Shown here: positions 1 to 7,480 of the stretch, one piece after another
How positions within the stretch are numbered: position 1 is the stretch's first letter
Layout: each line of letters opens with the position of its first letter
From: an uncultured Prevotellaceae bacterium
GTDB taxonomy: Bacteria; Bacteroidota; Bacteroidia; Bacteroidales; Bacteroidaceae
NCBI GenBank assembly: GCA_946624335.1
Contig: CAMOSA010000072.1
Coordinates: 1 to 11,505 of the forward strand
Length of the DNA: 11,505 nt
Direction: 5' to 3'
Position numbers and translations under genes: made by a program
Notes under the pieces: generated by a model
The model's input: only the letters and a program-made list of their open reading frames with translations
The model's database searches: none
What the model was told of the DNA's origin: nothing

Positions 1-707
1 CGCCTTTCTCACAGTACGTCAAGAACATCGCCCTGATGAACCTCCTCACCATGGCCCAGGGCAAGGGCCGCTTCGTCATGATGGACGACGCCATGTGGGG
101 CATGATCCTCGGCAAGAGCGGCAAGATCCCCGGAACCATCGATCCCGAACTCGTCGAGCTGGCCAAGAAGCAGGGCCGTGAGTTCACCGACGCCGACCCG
201 CACACACTGCTCAAGCCCGCACTGCCCGACTTCATCAAGGAGATGAAGGAGAACGGCTGGGATCGCGGACAGGACGACGAAGAGCTCTTCGAGCTGGCCA
301 TGCACCCCGAACAGTACCGCAACTACAAGAGCGGTCAGGCCAAGAAGAACTTCCTCGCAGATCTCGAAAAGGCCAAGATAGCCAAGATGCAGGCTGCTGG
401 AGGTCCCAAGCTCACGCCCGAGCAGATTGCCGAGTTCAAGCACGCCAAGGCAGACGCTATCGTAGCGCCCGAGAACGGCCAGATCTTCTTCGAGATTACG
501 GGTGATGCCGGCGTGATGCGCTGCGCAGAACCGGCTATCGGCACCGAGTATGCCGAGGGCGATTTCTTCTGCTATATCCAGACACCGTGGGGGCACACAC
601 TGCCCTTGAAAGCTGCGTTGGGCGGCAAGCTCGTCGACGTCACAACTCATCAGGGACAGAAGGTGCTGAAAGGCCAGCCTATCGCTTGGATTGAGCGACA
701 AGCTTAA
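1..707 (+). CDS. Pyruvate carboxylase subunit B / oxaloacetate decarboxylase alpha-type carboxyltransferase, C-terminal part (5' end outside window)
   Basis: The reading frame is open from base 3, so only the last 234 residues are present. The opening residues PFSQYVKNIALMNLL and the following ~100 residues match the conserved C-terminal carboxyltransferase segment (PYC_OADA type) of enzymes that move CO2 between biotin and pyruvate/oxaloacetate. After a charged linker (KKNFLADLEKAKIAKMQ) comes an ~80-residue biotinyl/lipoyl-like domain starting AIVAPENGQIFFEI and ending GQKVLKGQPIAWIE. That domain lacks the usual AMKM motif: the hairpin turn that should carry the biotinyl lysine reads TPWGHT (582-599). 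Biotin is therefore probably supplied by a separate carrier protein (inference). In anaerobic Bacteroidota such enzymes serve anaplerosis or the succinate/propionate route. The stop is TAA and a strong terminator follows directly. Family assignment is confident; which carboxylase complex it belongs to is not resolved. Confidence 0.85.
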   Translation, partial: PFSQYVKNIALMNLLTMAQGKGRFVMMDDAMWGMILGKSGKIPGTIDPELVELAKKQGREFTDADPHTLLKPALPDFIKEMKENGWDRGQDDEELFELAMHPEQYRNYKSGQAKKNFLADLEKAKIAKMQAAGGPKLTPEQIAEFKHAKADAIVAPENGQIFFEITGDAGVMRCAEPAIGTEYAEGDFFCYIQTPWGHTLPLKAALGGKLVDVTTHQGQKVLKGQPIAWIERQA

Positions 708-730
708 CGCCCCGCTTCCATAACAAGAAC

Positions 731-779
731 AGAACGGAAGTGGCTTAGCTTTTCGAAGCTATGCCACTCCGTTCTTTTT
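731..779 (+). terminator. Rho-independent terminator with UUCG tetraloop
   Basis: A long hairpin starts 23 bases after the carboxyltransferase stop. The left arm 731-751 pairs with 756-775 around a TTCG loop (752-755), with one bulged A (738) and one T-T mismatch (745/762), followed by a run of five T (775-779). It should end transcription from the left. The facing gene on the minus strand ends at 928, so the hairpin may also help terminate that transcript, though the T tract is weaker in that direction. Confidence 0.88.
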
Positions 780-927
780 GCTATCTGCCCCTCCCATAGT
801 CCCTAAGCTTCAAGATGACGTCGTCTTCCAGATTCCATTGTAACCGAGAAATGATCACTCAGATGACGACAAGAATGGTTAACGCGTAACGCTCTGACGA
901 ACGATGTGAGCCTTAGCTCATGGATGT
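780..927. other. Convergent intergenic spacer, no gene seen
   Basis: This stretch lies between the UUCG terminator and the 3' end of the minus-strand EEP-family gene. I see no convincing reading frame. A small inverted repeat, TGAGC-ctta-GCTCA near 907-920, lies just past the minus-strand stop codon and could be a weak terminator for that gene, but it lacks a clear T run. Confidence 0.5.
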
Positions 928-1920
928 TCAAAATTGCAGGTCGATGAGCAGAGGCAGGTGGTCGCTGACTCCCCCGTGGTAGGTCGGGCCACGATAGGTG
1001 CGGAAAGGCATCAGCCCGCCATAGGTTTTATCATCCTCGAGAAGCCAGGGTAATGCCAGTGGAGTGGCCGGGCTAAGTGTAGTGACGTCGGGCGAGACGA
1101 GGATATGGTCTATCCACTGCCAGAAGCCACGATAACAATAGGTGCCGTCAGCATCGGGTGCATCGGTCAACTTGAGTGGGGCATTGCGGAAAATGCGGTC
1201 GTGGACGTCGGCATTGAAATCGCCCATGACCACGATACGGTCGGTGCCCTGTGCCTGTAGGCTGTCCACGGCCGACCATAACGTGGCGGCGGCAATGTTG
1301 CGGTTGCGGTCACCCGTGTAGCCACCGGCACGACTCGGCAAGTGAACGACGAAGATGTGGAGTGTGTCGAGCATCGACGTGCGCTGTTGATCACGAGACG
1401 TCACTTGCACTAAGCCTTTGACATACAGAATGTCGCGCGTAGGTCGCAACCGATAGCGCTGACTGGGCACCCGCAAGCTATGATGCTCGAGCAAACGAAA
1501 ACGAGTAGGCTGATAGAGAAAGCCGACATCAACGCCACGTGCATCTGCAGAATGTGTGACGACGTATTCGTAGCCCAACGCACGCAACGGGCTTCGATGC
1601 GTAAGGGTCTCGAGCACCGAGTCATTCTCTACCTCACAGAGGCCGATGACGTCAGGCAACGGCACATCCAAGTCTTCTCCGGCGATGACACGGGCTATGT
1701 CCTTGAGTTTACGCCAATAGCGGCTCGGCGTCCATTGTCGTGGTCCATCGGGCAGAAACTCGGCATCGTCGAAGCCTTCGTCGTGGCGCGTATCGAAGAG
1801 ATTCTCTACATTCCAGGCGAGAAGGCGGAACGGACGGGCACATCGCACGTCGACGCTGGCTGATGTAGCAAGAACGAGCAGCGACACCAGCAGTCGTGGC
1901 CAAAGTGCAACGGGCTTCAT
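928..1920 (-). CDS. Exported endonuclease/exonuclease/phosphatase (EEP) family protein
   Basis: The 330-residue protein carries EEP (DNase I / exonuclease III-like) superfamily motifs in order: WNVEN (36-40, metal/active-site Asn and Glu), CEVEN (95-99, metal-binding Glu), VVHLPSR (191-197, catalytic-type His), GDFNAD (233-238, Asp/Asn), WIDHIL (269-274) and the terminal SDH (319-321). All catalytic positions appear intact, so it is probably an active metal-dependent phosphodiesterase or nuclease; the substrate cannot be deduced. The N-terminus MKPVALWPRLLVSLLVLA followed by a small-residue stretch up to ~27 looks like a signal peptide, suggesting periplasmic or surface location. I chose the ATG at 1920 because the signal peptide begins there; the frame stays open to 1992 with other ATGs, but those would put a cysteine-rich extension before the hydrophobic core and run into a strong inverted repeat. 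It lies 135 bp downstream of the ACT gene on the same strand and may be transcribed separately. Confidence 0.85.
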   Translation of the reverse strand: MKPVALWPRLLVSLLVLATSASVDVRCARPFRLLAWNVENLFDTRHDEGFDDAEFLPDGPRQWTPSRYWRKLKDIARVIAGEDLDVPLPDVIGLCEVENDSVLETLTHRSPLRALGYEYVVTHSADARGVDVGFLYQPTRFRLLEHHSLRVPSQRYRLRPTRDILYVKGLVQVTSRDQQRTSMLDTLHIFVVHLPSRAGGYTGDRNRNIAAATLWSAVDSLQAQGTDRIVVMGDFNADVHDRIFRNAPLKLTDAPDADGTYCYRGFWQWIDHILVSPDVTTLSPATPLALPWLLEDDKTYGGLMPFRTYRGPTYHGGVSDHLPLLIDLQF

Positions 1921-1964
1921 CTGCGGACAAGACACGGACAGGCTCATCAGACTCATACAAACAG

Positions 1965-2017
1965 GCTGACATCGCAGCGGCAGCCGACACACGAACCGGC
2001 TCCACAGCGATGTCAGC
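1965..2017 (-). promoter_or_regulatory. Large inverted repeat in the gap between the ACT and EEP genes
   Basis: Perfect 11-bp arms GCTGACATCGC (1965-1975) and GCGATGTCAGC (2007-2017) enclose a 31-base loop that contains a second 5-bp stem (1982-1986 with 1997-2001). The RNA from the minus strand would fold into a two-level hairpin about 45 bases before the EEP start at 1920. There is no T run after it in the minus direction, so a simple intrinsic terminator is unlikely. A leader structure, processing site or operator are alternatives. Confidence 0.5.
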
Positions 2018-2055
2018 GGAAAGAGACGAAATAAAAGGACTACGACAAGATGACG

Positions 2056-2484
2056 TCAAGAGATATGTTGAAGGTCGCTCTCATTGATGACCGAGAGATG
2101 ACGCTCCTCGATGATCTGCTGGGCGCGCTGGGCATCGTCCGTGCGGAAGATGAGGATGCCCTTGCCGCCGAGCAGGAAACTGTACATATAAATAATGCTG
2201 ATGCCGGCTTCGCTGAACGTCTTCACGGCCTCTGCGGCACGACCCGGCTGATCGTCGATGGCGATGGCGAAGACGTCACTGAGGGCTACCGCGATATTCG
2301 CTTTCTTGAGCTCCTCACAGGCGCGCAAAGGCTCGCTGCAGATGAGACGATAAATGCCGTATTCGGCGGTGTCGGCGATGGTCGAAGCAATGATTTGGAT
2401 ATTGGCTTCTTTCAGCGCATTAAGCACACGGATCAGGGTGCCGGAACGGTTCTCGATGAAAATGGAAAGCTGATGAATGGTCAT
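2056..2484 (-). CDS. Tandem ACT-domain (amino-acid-binding) protein
   Basis: This 142-residue protein consists of two ACT domains and nothing else. The first begins at residue 3 with QLSIFIENRSGTLIRVL and continues to about 65; the second starts near 72 (FAIAIDDQPGRAAEAV) and runs to about 130. Each shows the hallmark beta1-loop-helix with the conserved glycine (ENRSG, DDQPG) that lies at the ligand-binding interface in ACT dimers. ACT domains bind amino acids and allosterically control partner enzymes; with no catalytic or DNA-binding domain here, it presumably acts as a small ligand sensor. It sits 73 bp downstream of a phenylacetate-CoA ligase gene on the same strand, an arrangement common in anaerobes, so regulation of or by aromatic or branched amino-acid metabolism is a reasonable inference. 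The ATG at 2484 follows an A/T-rich leader without Shine-Dalgarno, normal for Bacteroidota. The ligand is unknown. Confidence 0.88.
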   Translation of the reverse strand: MTIHQLSIFIENRSGTLIRVLNALKEANIQIIASTIADTAEYGIYRLICSEPLRACEELKKANIAVALSDVFAIAIDDQPGRAAEAVKTFSEAGISIIYMYSFLLGGKGILIFRTDDAQRAQQIIEERHLSVINESDLQHIS

Positions 2485-2557
2485 AATATTTATCTTTTAA
2501 TTCATTTTTAATATTTCCCTTTTAATTTTCAAATCCCCCGCTGGGGGCCAGCCCGCA
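2485..2557 (-). promoter_or_regulatory. AT-rich leader of the ACT gene with small GC hairpin
   Basis: The 73-bp gap between the first ligase gene's stop and the ACT start is almost entirely A/T apart from CCCCC-gct-GGGGG (2535-2547). On the minus-strand transcript this forms a 5-bp GC stem just after the ligase stop, followed by an A-rich leader into the ACT start. It may act as an mRNA 3'-end/processing stem or weak attenuator. No good TAnnTTTG promoter is visible here, so the ACT gene is probably cotranscribed with the ligases. Confidence 0.4.
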
Positions 2558-3868
2558 CTACTGATACACCTTACGCTTGTCGACGACGCGGACAGCTTTG
2601 CCTTCGCTGACAGGAAGAGTACCTTTGGCTACAAGCTTGACGATGGGCGTGAGCAAGATCTCGTCCTTCAGGCGGCGACGTATCTCACGCTCGAGGTTTT
2701 GCAGCTGCTTGTAGTCGTCGGTGGGCTGTGCCAGCTCCACTTCGACGGTCATATTGTCGTTCTCCTCGTCGGTGGTGAGCGTGATGAGGTAGTTGCTGGC
2801 CAGTTCGGGGAACTGCATGAGGATCTTCTCGATCTGTATCGGGAAGATATTGACGCCGCGCAGCACCATCATATCGTCCGAACGGCCGCGCATACGGTCG
2901 AGACGGATATGGTTGCGGCCGCAGGGGCAGGAGCGGCCCAGCACACGCGTGAGGTCACGGGTGCGGTAACGCAGCAGGGGCATAGCCTCGCGGCAGAGGG
3001 TGGTCAGCACGAGCTCACCGATCTCACCGTCGGGAACGGGCTCCAGCGTCTCTGGGTCAACGATCTCCACGATGTAGTAGTCCTCCCAGAAGTGCAGGCC
3101 ATTCTGCTCAGGACATTCGAAGCCGACACCAGGACCGCACATCTCACTCATGCCGAATGAGTTGTAAGCCTTGACACCCATCATCTGCTCGATACGTTGA
3201 CGCTGCTCCTCGCTGTGAGGCTCGGCACCGATGGCCAGCACCTTGAGCTTCGTGTCGCGACGAGGATCGACACCCTCCTCCTTCATCACCTCGTAGAGGC
3301 GAGTGACGTAGGAGGGAACGGCATGAATGGCTGTGGTGCCGAAATCACGGATGAACTTGATCTGACGAAGCGAGTTGCCGGCAGCGGCGGGAACGGTGAG
3401 CATACCGAGACGCTCGGCACCATACTGGAAACCCAGACCACCGGTGAACATACCATAACCGCTGGAGTTCTGGAAGACATCGTCGGGACGAAGACCGACC
3501 ATCCAGAGGTTGCGTGCCACCTGGTTGGCCCACTCGTCGAGGTCGCGCTGCGTGTGCAGGATGACCGTGGGGTTACCCGTCGTGCCGCTGCTGCTATGTA
3601 GGCGTACGCAATCACGAAGGGGCACACAGGCCATGCCGAAGGGGTAGGTATCGCGCAAGTCCTGCTTGGTGGTGAAGGGCAGCTTGCGCACATCGGCCAG
3701 CGACTGGATATCGTCGGCCGTGATGCCCGCCTCGGCGAACTTCTTCTGGTAGAACTCATTCTTCAGGCATTGCTGCACAGTCTTCTTCAAGCGCTCCAGC
3801 TGCAACGCCTCAATCTCTTCGCGCGAGAGAGTCTCATATTCAAAATTAAAATAGTTTTCCTTTTGCAT
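2558..3868 (-). CDS. paaK: Phenylacetate-CoA ligase family protein (AMP-forming), copy 1
   Basis: This is a 436-residue PaaK-type adenylate-forming ligase, expected to convert an aryl or related carboxylic acid, ATP and CoA to the acyl-CoA, AMP and pyrophosphate in the cytoplasm. Visible motifs: the phosphate-binding loop SSSGTTGNPT (92-101), FGMSEMCGPG (238-247), YRTRD (301-305), CPCG (314-317, matching the Cys-rich metal-site region of PaaK proteins), GRSDDM (328-333), GVNIFP (338-343) and, near the C-terminus, SEGKAVRVVDKRK with the probable adenylation lysine at 424. Length is normal for the family. The ATG at 3868 is chosen; a GTG three codons upstream is the only alternative. It lies 42 bp after the second ligase gene and before the ACT gene, so the three probably form one unit. 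Exact acid specificity (phenylacetate, indoleacetate or other) cannot be read from sequence. Confidence 0.92.
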   Translation of the reverse strand: MQKENYFNFEYETLSREEIEALQLERLKKTVQQCLKNEFYQKKFAEAGITADDIQSLADVRKLPFTTKQDLRDTYPFGMACVPLRDCVRLHSSSGTTGNPTVILHTQRDLDEWANQVARNLWMVGLRPDDVFQNSSGYGMFTGGLGFQYGAERLGMLTVPAAAGNSLRQIKFIRDFGTTAIHAVPSYVTRLYEVMKEEGVDPRRDTKLKVLAIGAEPHSEEQRQRIEQMMGVKAYNSFGMSEMCGPGVGFECPEQNGLHFWEDYYIVEIVDPETLEPVPDGEIGELVLTTLCREAMPLLRYRTRDLTRVLGRSCPCGRNHIRLDRMRGRSDDMMVLRGVNIFPIQIEKILMQFPELASNYLITLTTDEENDNMTVEVELAQPTDDYKQLQNLEREIRRRLKDEILLTPIVKLVAKGTLPVSEGKAVRVVDKRKVYQ

Positions 3869-3892
3869 TCCACTCACTATTATTATGAATTA

Positions 3893-3913
3893 TCAATTGT
3901 CAATTATCAATTA
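3893..3913. repeat. Three 7-bp tandem AT-rich repeats between the ligase genes
   Basis: Units TCAATTG, TCAATTA, TCAATTA occupy 3893-3899, 3900-3906 and 3907-3913. The last three bases are the complement of the TAA stop of the upstream ligase gene on the minus strand, so the repeat supplies the stop codon and most of the 42-bp spacer. Short AT-rich repeats of this general kind occur in intergenic DNA of Prevotella-like genomes; no function is assigned. Confidence 0.6.
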
Positions 3914-5218
3914 TAGCTTACGCTTGTCAATCACGTGAGCACTCTTACCCTGGCTGCGCTCGATGGTGTTGGGCGCCTTGAGCTGTACCTTGGCAGCTAT
4001 ACTGAGTACGCTCTTGAGCTTGGCTGCCAGCTTCTTCTCGAGCTGGTCTACGGCAGCTGGTGTGTCGAAGACGCCTGTGAAATACTCCTGGCGCAGTTCC
4101 ACCTGCACCTGCAGCGTGTCGAGGTTGTTGACACGGTCTACGACGAGCATATAGCGCGGCGCGAACTCCGGCATCGACAGCACGACACTCTCGACCTGCG
4201 ATGGGAAGACGTTGATACCGCGGATGATCAGCATATCATCCGAACGACCCTCAATGCGGCTCATACGCACGGCCGTGCGACCGCAGTCACAGGTGCCCGG
4301 CAGCAGCGAGCAGAGGTCGCGGGTGCGGTAGCGCAGCACGGGCATACCCTCCTTGGTCAGCGTCGTGAACACCAGCTCGCCAGTCTGTCCGGCAGGCAGC
4401 GGCTCAAGCGTCACGGGGTTGATGATCTCGGGGTAAAAATGATCCTCACAGATGTGCGAGCCATGTTGCATCTGGCACTCGTAGCTGACGCTGGGACCCA
4501 TGATCTCCGACAGGCCGTAGAGGTTATAGCCCTTCAGGCCCAGCCGTTCCTGAATCTCCTGACGCATATTCTCGGTCCAGGGCTCAGCGCCGAAAGCTCC
4601 GACGCGCAGGCGGATATCCTCCTTGCGGATGCCAAGCTTGTCCATCGTCTCGGCCAGGTACAACGCGTAGCTGGGCGTGCAGGCGATACCCGTGATGCCA
4701 AGGTCGCGTATCAGCTTCAGGTGCTTCTCGGTGTTGCCCGTACCTGCAGGGATCACGCTAGCGCCGATGTGTTCGACACCGTAGTGTGCGCCAAGCCCTC
4801 CGGTGAAGAGCCCGTAGCCATAGGAAACGGAGAAGATGTCATCGCGGGTCACGCCGTAGGCCGTCAGGCAGCGGGCCATGCACTCGCTCCACACGCCGAT
4901 ATCCTTGCGCGTGTAACCGACAATGGTCGGGTTACCCGTCGTGCCGCTGGAGGCATGCACGCGGATGATCTCGCTCTGCGGAGCGGCCTGAAGGCCGAAG
5001 GGATAGTTGTCACGAAGGTCCTTCTTCGTCGTGAAGGGAAGCTTGCGGATATCCTCGATCGTCTGGATATCGTCCGGACGAATGTCCATCTCCTGAAGTT
5101 TGTTGCGGTAGAAGGGCACATTGTGATAGACGTACTCCACGATCTTGTGAAGACGCTTGCCCTGGAGTGCGCTCATCTCGTCGCGACTCATGCACTCTTT
5201 GTTCGGGTTCCAAATCAT
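3911..5218 (-). CDS. paaK: Phenylacetate-CoA ligase family protein (AMP-forming), copy 2
   Basis: This 435-residue protein is a paralogue of the neighbouring ligase with the same fold and expected reaction (acid + ATP + CoA to acyl-CoA + AMP + PPi). Motifs: ASSGTTGNPT (89-98, phosphate loop), YGLSEIMGP (234-242), YRTRD (297-301), TCDCG (309-313), GRSDDM (324-329), GINVFP (334-339) and SQGKSAHVIDKRK with the likely catalytic lysine at 425. Compared with copy 1, the region near residues 375-395 is longer (QEYFTGVFDTPAAVDQ). I chose the ATG at 5218: upstream in-frame extension to 5245 would use TTG, and the predicted promoter -7 box (5253-5260) would put transcription start at about 5246, leaving no leader for it. 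From 5218 the leader is ~28 A-rich bases. It is the first gene of the minus-strand unit. Two different PaaK copies side by side suggest different acid specificities (inference). Confidence 0.92.
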   Translation of the reverse strand: MIWNPNKECMSRDEMSALQGKRLHKIVEYVYHNVPFYRNKLQEMDIRPDDIQTIEDIRKLPFTTKKDLRDNYPFGLQAAPQSEIIRVHASSGTTGNPTIVGYTRKDIGVWSECMARCLTAYGVTRDDIFSVSYGYGLFTGGLGAHYGVEHIGASVIPAGTGNTEKHLKLIRDLGITGIACTPSYALYLAETMDKLGIRKEDIRLRVGAFGAEPWTENMRQEIQERLGLKGYNLYGLSEIMGPSVSYECQMQHGSHICEDHFYPEIINPVTLEPLPAGQTGELVFTTLTKEGMPVLRYRTRDLCSLLPGTCDCGRTAVRMSRIEGRSDDMLIIRGINVFPSQVESVVLSMPEFAPRYMLVVDRVNNLDTLQVQVELRQEYFTGVFDTPAAVDQLEKKLAAKLKSVLSIAAKVQLKAPNTIERSQGKSAHVIDKRKL

Positions 5219-5252
5219 GTCGTTTATATTGTTTTTGTGTGACAATTTTCCG

Positions 5253-5287
5253 CAAAGATACAGAAAAATGTAATCTAATGTATCAAA
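5253..5287 (-). promoter_or_regulatory. Probable promoter for the ligase-ACT unit
   Basis: Reading the minus strand, TATCTTTG (complement of 5253-5260) matches the Bacteroidota -7 consensus TAnnTTTG exactly. TTTG (complement of 5284-5287) lies 23 bases upstream, slightly more than the usual 19-21. Transcription would start near 5246, giving a short A-rich leader before the ATG at 5218. Confidence 0.6.
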
Positions 5288-5305
5288 AAACGAAAGTTTT
5301 TGCCT

Positions 5306-5342
5306 TTTGATGAAAGAAATACGCCACTTTTACCTATTTTTG
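5306..5342 (+). promoter_or_regulatory. Possible promoter for the ADP-forming synthetase-transporter pair
   Basis: TATTTTTG at 5335-5342 matches TAnnTTTG. The nearest upstream TTTG (5306-5309) is 25 bases away, longer than consensus, so only the -7 box is convincing. It is divergent from the ligase promoter; the two -7 boxes are about 75 bp apart, so a single regulator could act on both. The leader to the ATG at 5374 would be about 25 bases. Confidence 0.45.
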
Positions 5343-5373
5343 TGGCAGTAAACGATAAAAACACATTCCTACG

Positions 5374-7470
5374 ATGATCAATCAACAGCTCTTACAGCCC
5401 GAAAGCATCGTCATCGTCGGCGGCAGCAACAATGTGCATAAGCCCGGCGGCGCCATCGTGCGTAATATCCTCGGCGGAGGCTATGAAGGCACGCTCCGCA
5501 TCGTCAACCCCAAGGAGGACGAGGTACAGGGCGTGCGCGTCTTCCACGACGTGAGCGAGTTGCCGCCCACCGACCTGGCCATTCTCGTCGTTGCGGCACG
5601 CTACTGTCCCGACTACGTCGAATTCCTCGCACGCGACAAGGGCGTGCGCGCGTTCATCATTATCTCGGCTGGCTTCAGCGAGGAGACACCCGAAGGGGCA
5701 GCGCTCGAGGAGCGCATCCTCAACACCTGCGAGCGCTATGCCTGTGCACTCATAGGGCCCAACTGCATAGGTCTGCTCACACGCTGCCACCACAGCGTCT
5801 TCACCAAACCCATCCCCCGTCTGACGCCGCAGGGCGTCGATTTCATCAGCGGTTCAGGCGCCACGGCGGTCTACGTCCTCGAGAGTGCCGTCAGCAAAGG
5901 GCTCAGCTTCAACTCTGTCTGGAGTGTCGGCAACGGCCGTCAGATTGGCATCGAGAGCGTACTTGAGTACATGGACGAGCACTTCGATCCTCAGCGCGAC
6001 TCATTGGTCAAGCTGCTCTATATCGAGAACATCGCCGACCCCGACAAGCTGCTCTACCACGCCACGTCGCTCATCCGCAAGGGATGCCGCATCGCTGCCA
6101 TCAAGGCCGGCAGCTCGGAGAGTGGCAGCCGTGCCGCCAGCAGCCACACGGGAGCCATCGCCAGCAGCGACGCCGCCGTCGAAGCCCTCTTCCGCAAAGC
6201 CGGCATCGTCAGGTGCTTCTCACGCGAGGAGCTGACCACCGTGGGATGTATCTTCACCCTGCCGCGCTTCACCGGCAAACGCTTTGCCATCGTCACCCAT
6301 GCCGGCGGACCGGGAGTGATGCTCACCGACGCCCTCTCGAAGGGAGGCATGAGCGTGCCCGACCTCAGCGGCCCCGTGGCCGACGAGCTGAAGAGCCATC
6401 TCCTGCCCGGATCATCCGTGGCCAACCCCATCGACATCCTGGCCACCGGCACAGCACAGCACCTCGGCATAGCCATCGACTATTGCGAAAAGCGCTTCAG
6501 CCAGGTCGACGCCATCATGGTCATCTTCGGCACGCCCGGTCTGGTGCAGCTCTACGAGGCTTACGACGTACTGCACCGCAAGATTCAGGAGTGCAGCAAA
6601 CCGATCTTCCCCATACTCCCCAGCGTCAACACCGCTGGCCCCGAGGTCCATGAGTTCCTGCGCAAAGGCCACGTCAACTTCTCCGACGAGGTGACGCTGG
6701 CCACGGCGCTCACACAGGTCATGCGCACACCGGCGCCTGCCGACCAAAACGTCGTCGTCAACGGCGTCGACGTGCCACGCATACGGCGCATCATCGACGG
6801 CCTGCCACAGACTTCTCCTTCCGACGGCGACGAGGGCGGACATCGCTCCTTCTTCCTCCAGCCAGCCCAGGTACACGAGCTGCTCCAGAGCGCCGGCATC
6901 CCGACCGTTGCCGAATACGTCAGCGCCGACAAGGAACAGCTGCTCGCCTTCGCCGACCGCTGCCACTACCCCGTCGTAGCCAAGGTCGTGGGCCCTGTCC
7001 ACAAGACCGACGTCGGCGGTGTAGCGCTGAACATACGCAGCCGCGAGGTGCTGGCCGCCGAAATCAACCGTATGATGACAATCCCCGACGCCACCGCCGT
7101 CATGGTACAACCCATGCTTCAGGGCACCGAGCTCTTTATCGGAGCCAAGTACGAGAGCCGCTTCGGTCACGTCGTCCTGTGCGGCCTCGGAGGCATCTTC
7201 GTCGAGGTGCTGCGCGATGTCTCCAGCGGTCTGGCACCCCTCTCCATCGAGGAGGCCGAGAGCATGATACACAGCCTACGCGCCTACAAGATACTCTGCG
7301 GCACACGCGGACAACGGGGCATCAACCAGCGTAAGTTCGCCGAGATCATCGTGCGCCTCTCCACCCTCCTGCGCTTCGCCACCGAGATCAAGGAGATGGA
7401 CATCAACCCGCTCTTGGCCGATGGCGACGACATCATCGCCGTCGACGCACGCATCCTCGTAGAGCTATGA
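5374..7470 (+). CDS. ADP-forming acyl-CoA synthetase (acetate--CoA ligase type), fused alpha-beta chain
   Basis: The 698-residue protein belongs to the NDP-forming acyl-CoA synthetase family, which reversibly converts acyl-CoA + ADP + Pi to acid + CoA + ATP. Domains in order: N-terminal CoA-binding Rossmann domain (about 1-130, with VIVGGSNN and GPNCIG at 128-133); succinyl-CoA-ligase-like domains (about 145-450) with SSHTGAIASSD, whose His258 is the expected phosphorylated catalytic histidine; a linker; and a C-terminal ATP-grasp domain (about 490-698) with HKTDVGGV (543-550, second conserved His), GLGGIFVEVLRDVS (604-617) and EMDINPL (674-680). Both histidines used for phosphate shuttling are present, so it should be active. 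Family members act on acetate, branched-chain or aryl acids, and often harvest ATP from CoA esters made from 2-oxo acids. It is divergent from two AMP-forming ligases and 10 bp upstream of a transporter gene, with which it is probably cotranscribed. Substrate range is not readable. Confidence 0.93.
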   Translation: MINQQLLQPESIVIVGGSNNVHKPGGAIVRNILGGGYEGTLRIVNPKEDEVQGVRVFHDVSELPPTDLAILVVAARYCPDYVEFLARDKGVRAFIIISAGFSEETPEGAALEERILNTCERYACALIGPNCIGLLTRCHHSVFTKPIPRLTPQGVDFISGSGATAVYVLESAVSKGLSFNSVWSVGNGRQIGIESVLEYMDEHFDPQRDSLVKLLYIENIADPDKLLYHATSLIRKGCRIAAIKAGSSESGSRAASSHTGAIASSDAAVEALFRKAGIVRCFSREELTTVGCIFTLPRFTGKRFAIVTHAGGPGVMLTDALSKGGMSVPDLSGPVADELKSHLLPGSSVANPIDILATGTAQHLGIAIDYCEKRFSQVDAIMVIFGTPGLVQLYEAYDVLHRKIQECSKPIFPILPSVNTAGPEVHEFLRKGHVNFSDEVTLATALTQVMRTPAPADQNVVVNGVDVPRIRRIIDGLPQTSPSDGDEGGHRSFFLQPAQVHELLQSAGIPTVAEYVSADKEQLLAFADRCHYPVVAKVVGPVHKTDVGGVALNIRSREVLAAEINRMMTIPDATAVMVQPMLQGTELFIGAKYESRFGHVVLCGLGGIFVEVLRDVSSGLAPLSIEEAESMIHSLRAYKILCGTRGQRGINQRKFAEIIVRLSTLLRFATEIKEMDINPLLADGDDIIAVDARILVEL

Positions 7471-7480
7471 CGACAGACAC

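Noticed and set aside
1921..1992. Longer start for the EEP-family protein
   Set aside because: The extra 24 residues precede a good signal peptide and derive from the region of the inverted repeat; the ATG at 1920 is more consistent with export.
3935..5242. Long open frame on the plus strand opposite ligase copy 2
   Set aside because: It is antisense to a clear PaaK gene with all its motifs; the translated sequence has no recognisable domain and reflects GC-rich codon bias.
5219..5245. Nine-residue longer start of ligase copy 2
   Set aside because: It would begin with TTG and leave essentially no leader after the predicted promoter; the ATG at 5218 fits better.
6412..7272. Long minus-strand frame opposite the ADP-forming synthetase
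   Set aside because: It is a shadow of a well-supported gene; its composition (Asp/Val/Gly-rich) matches reverse-complement bias and no motif is seen.
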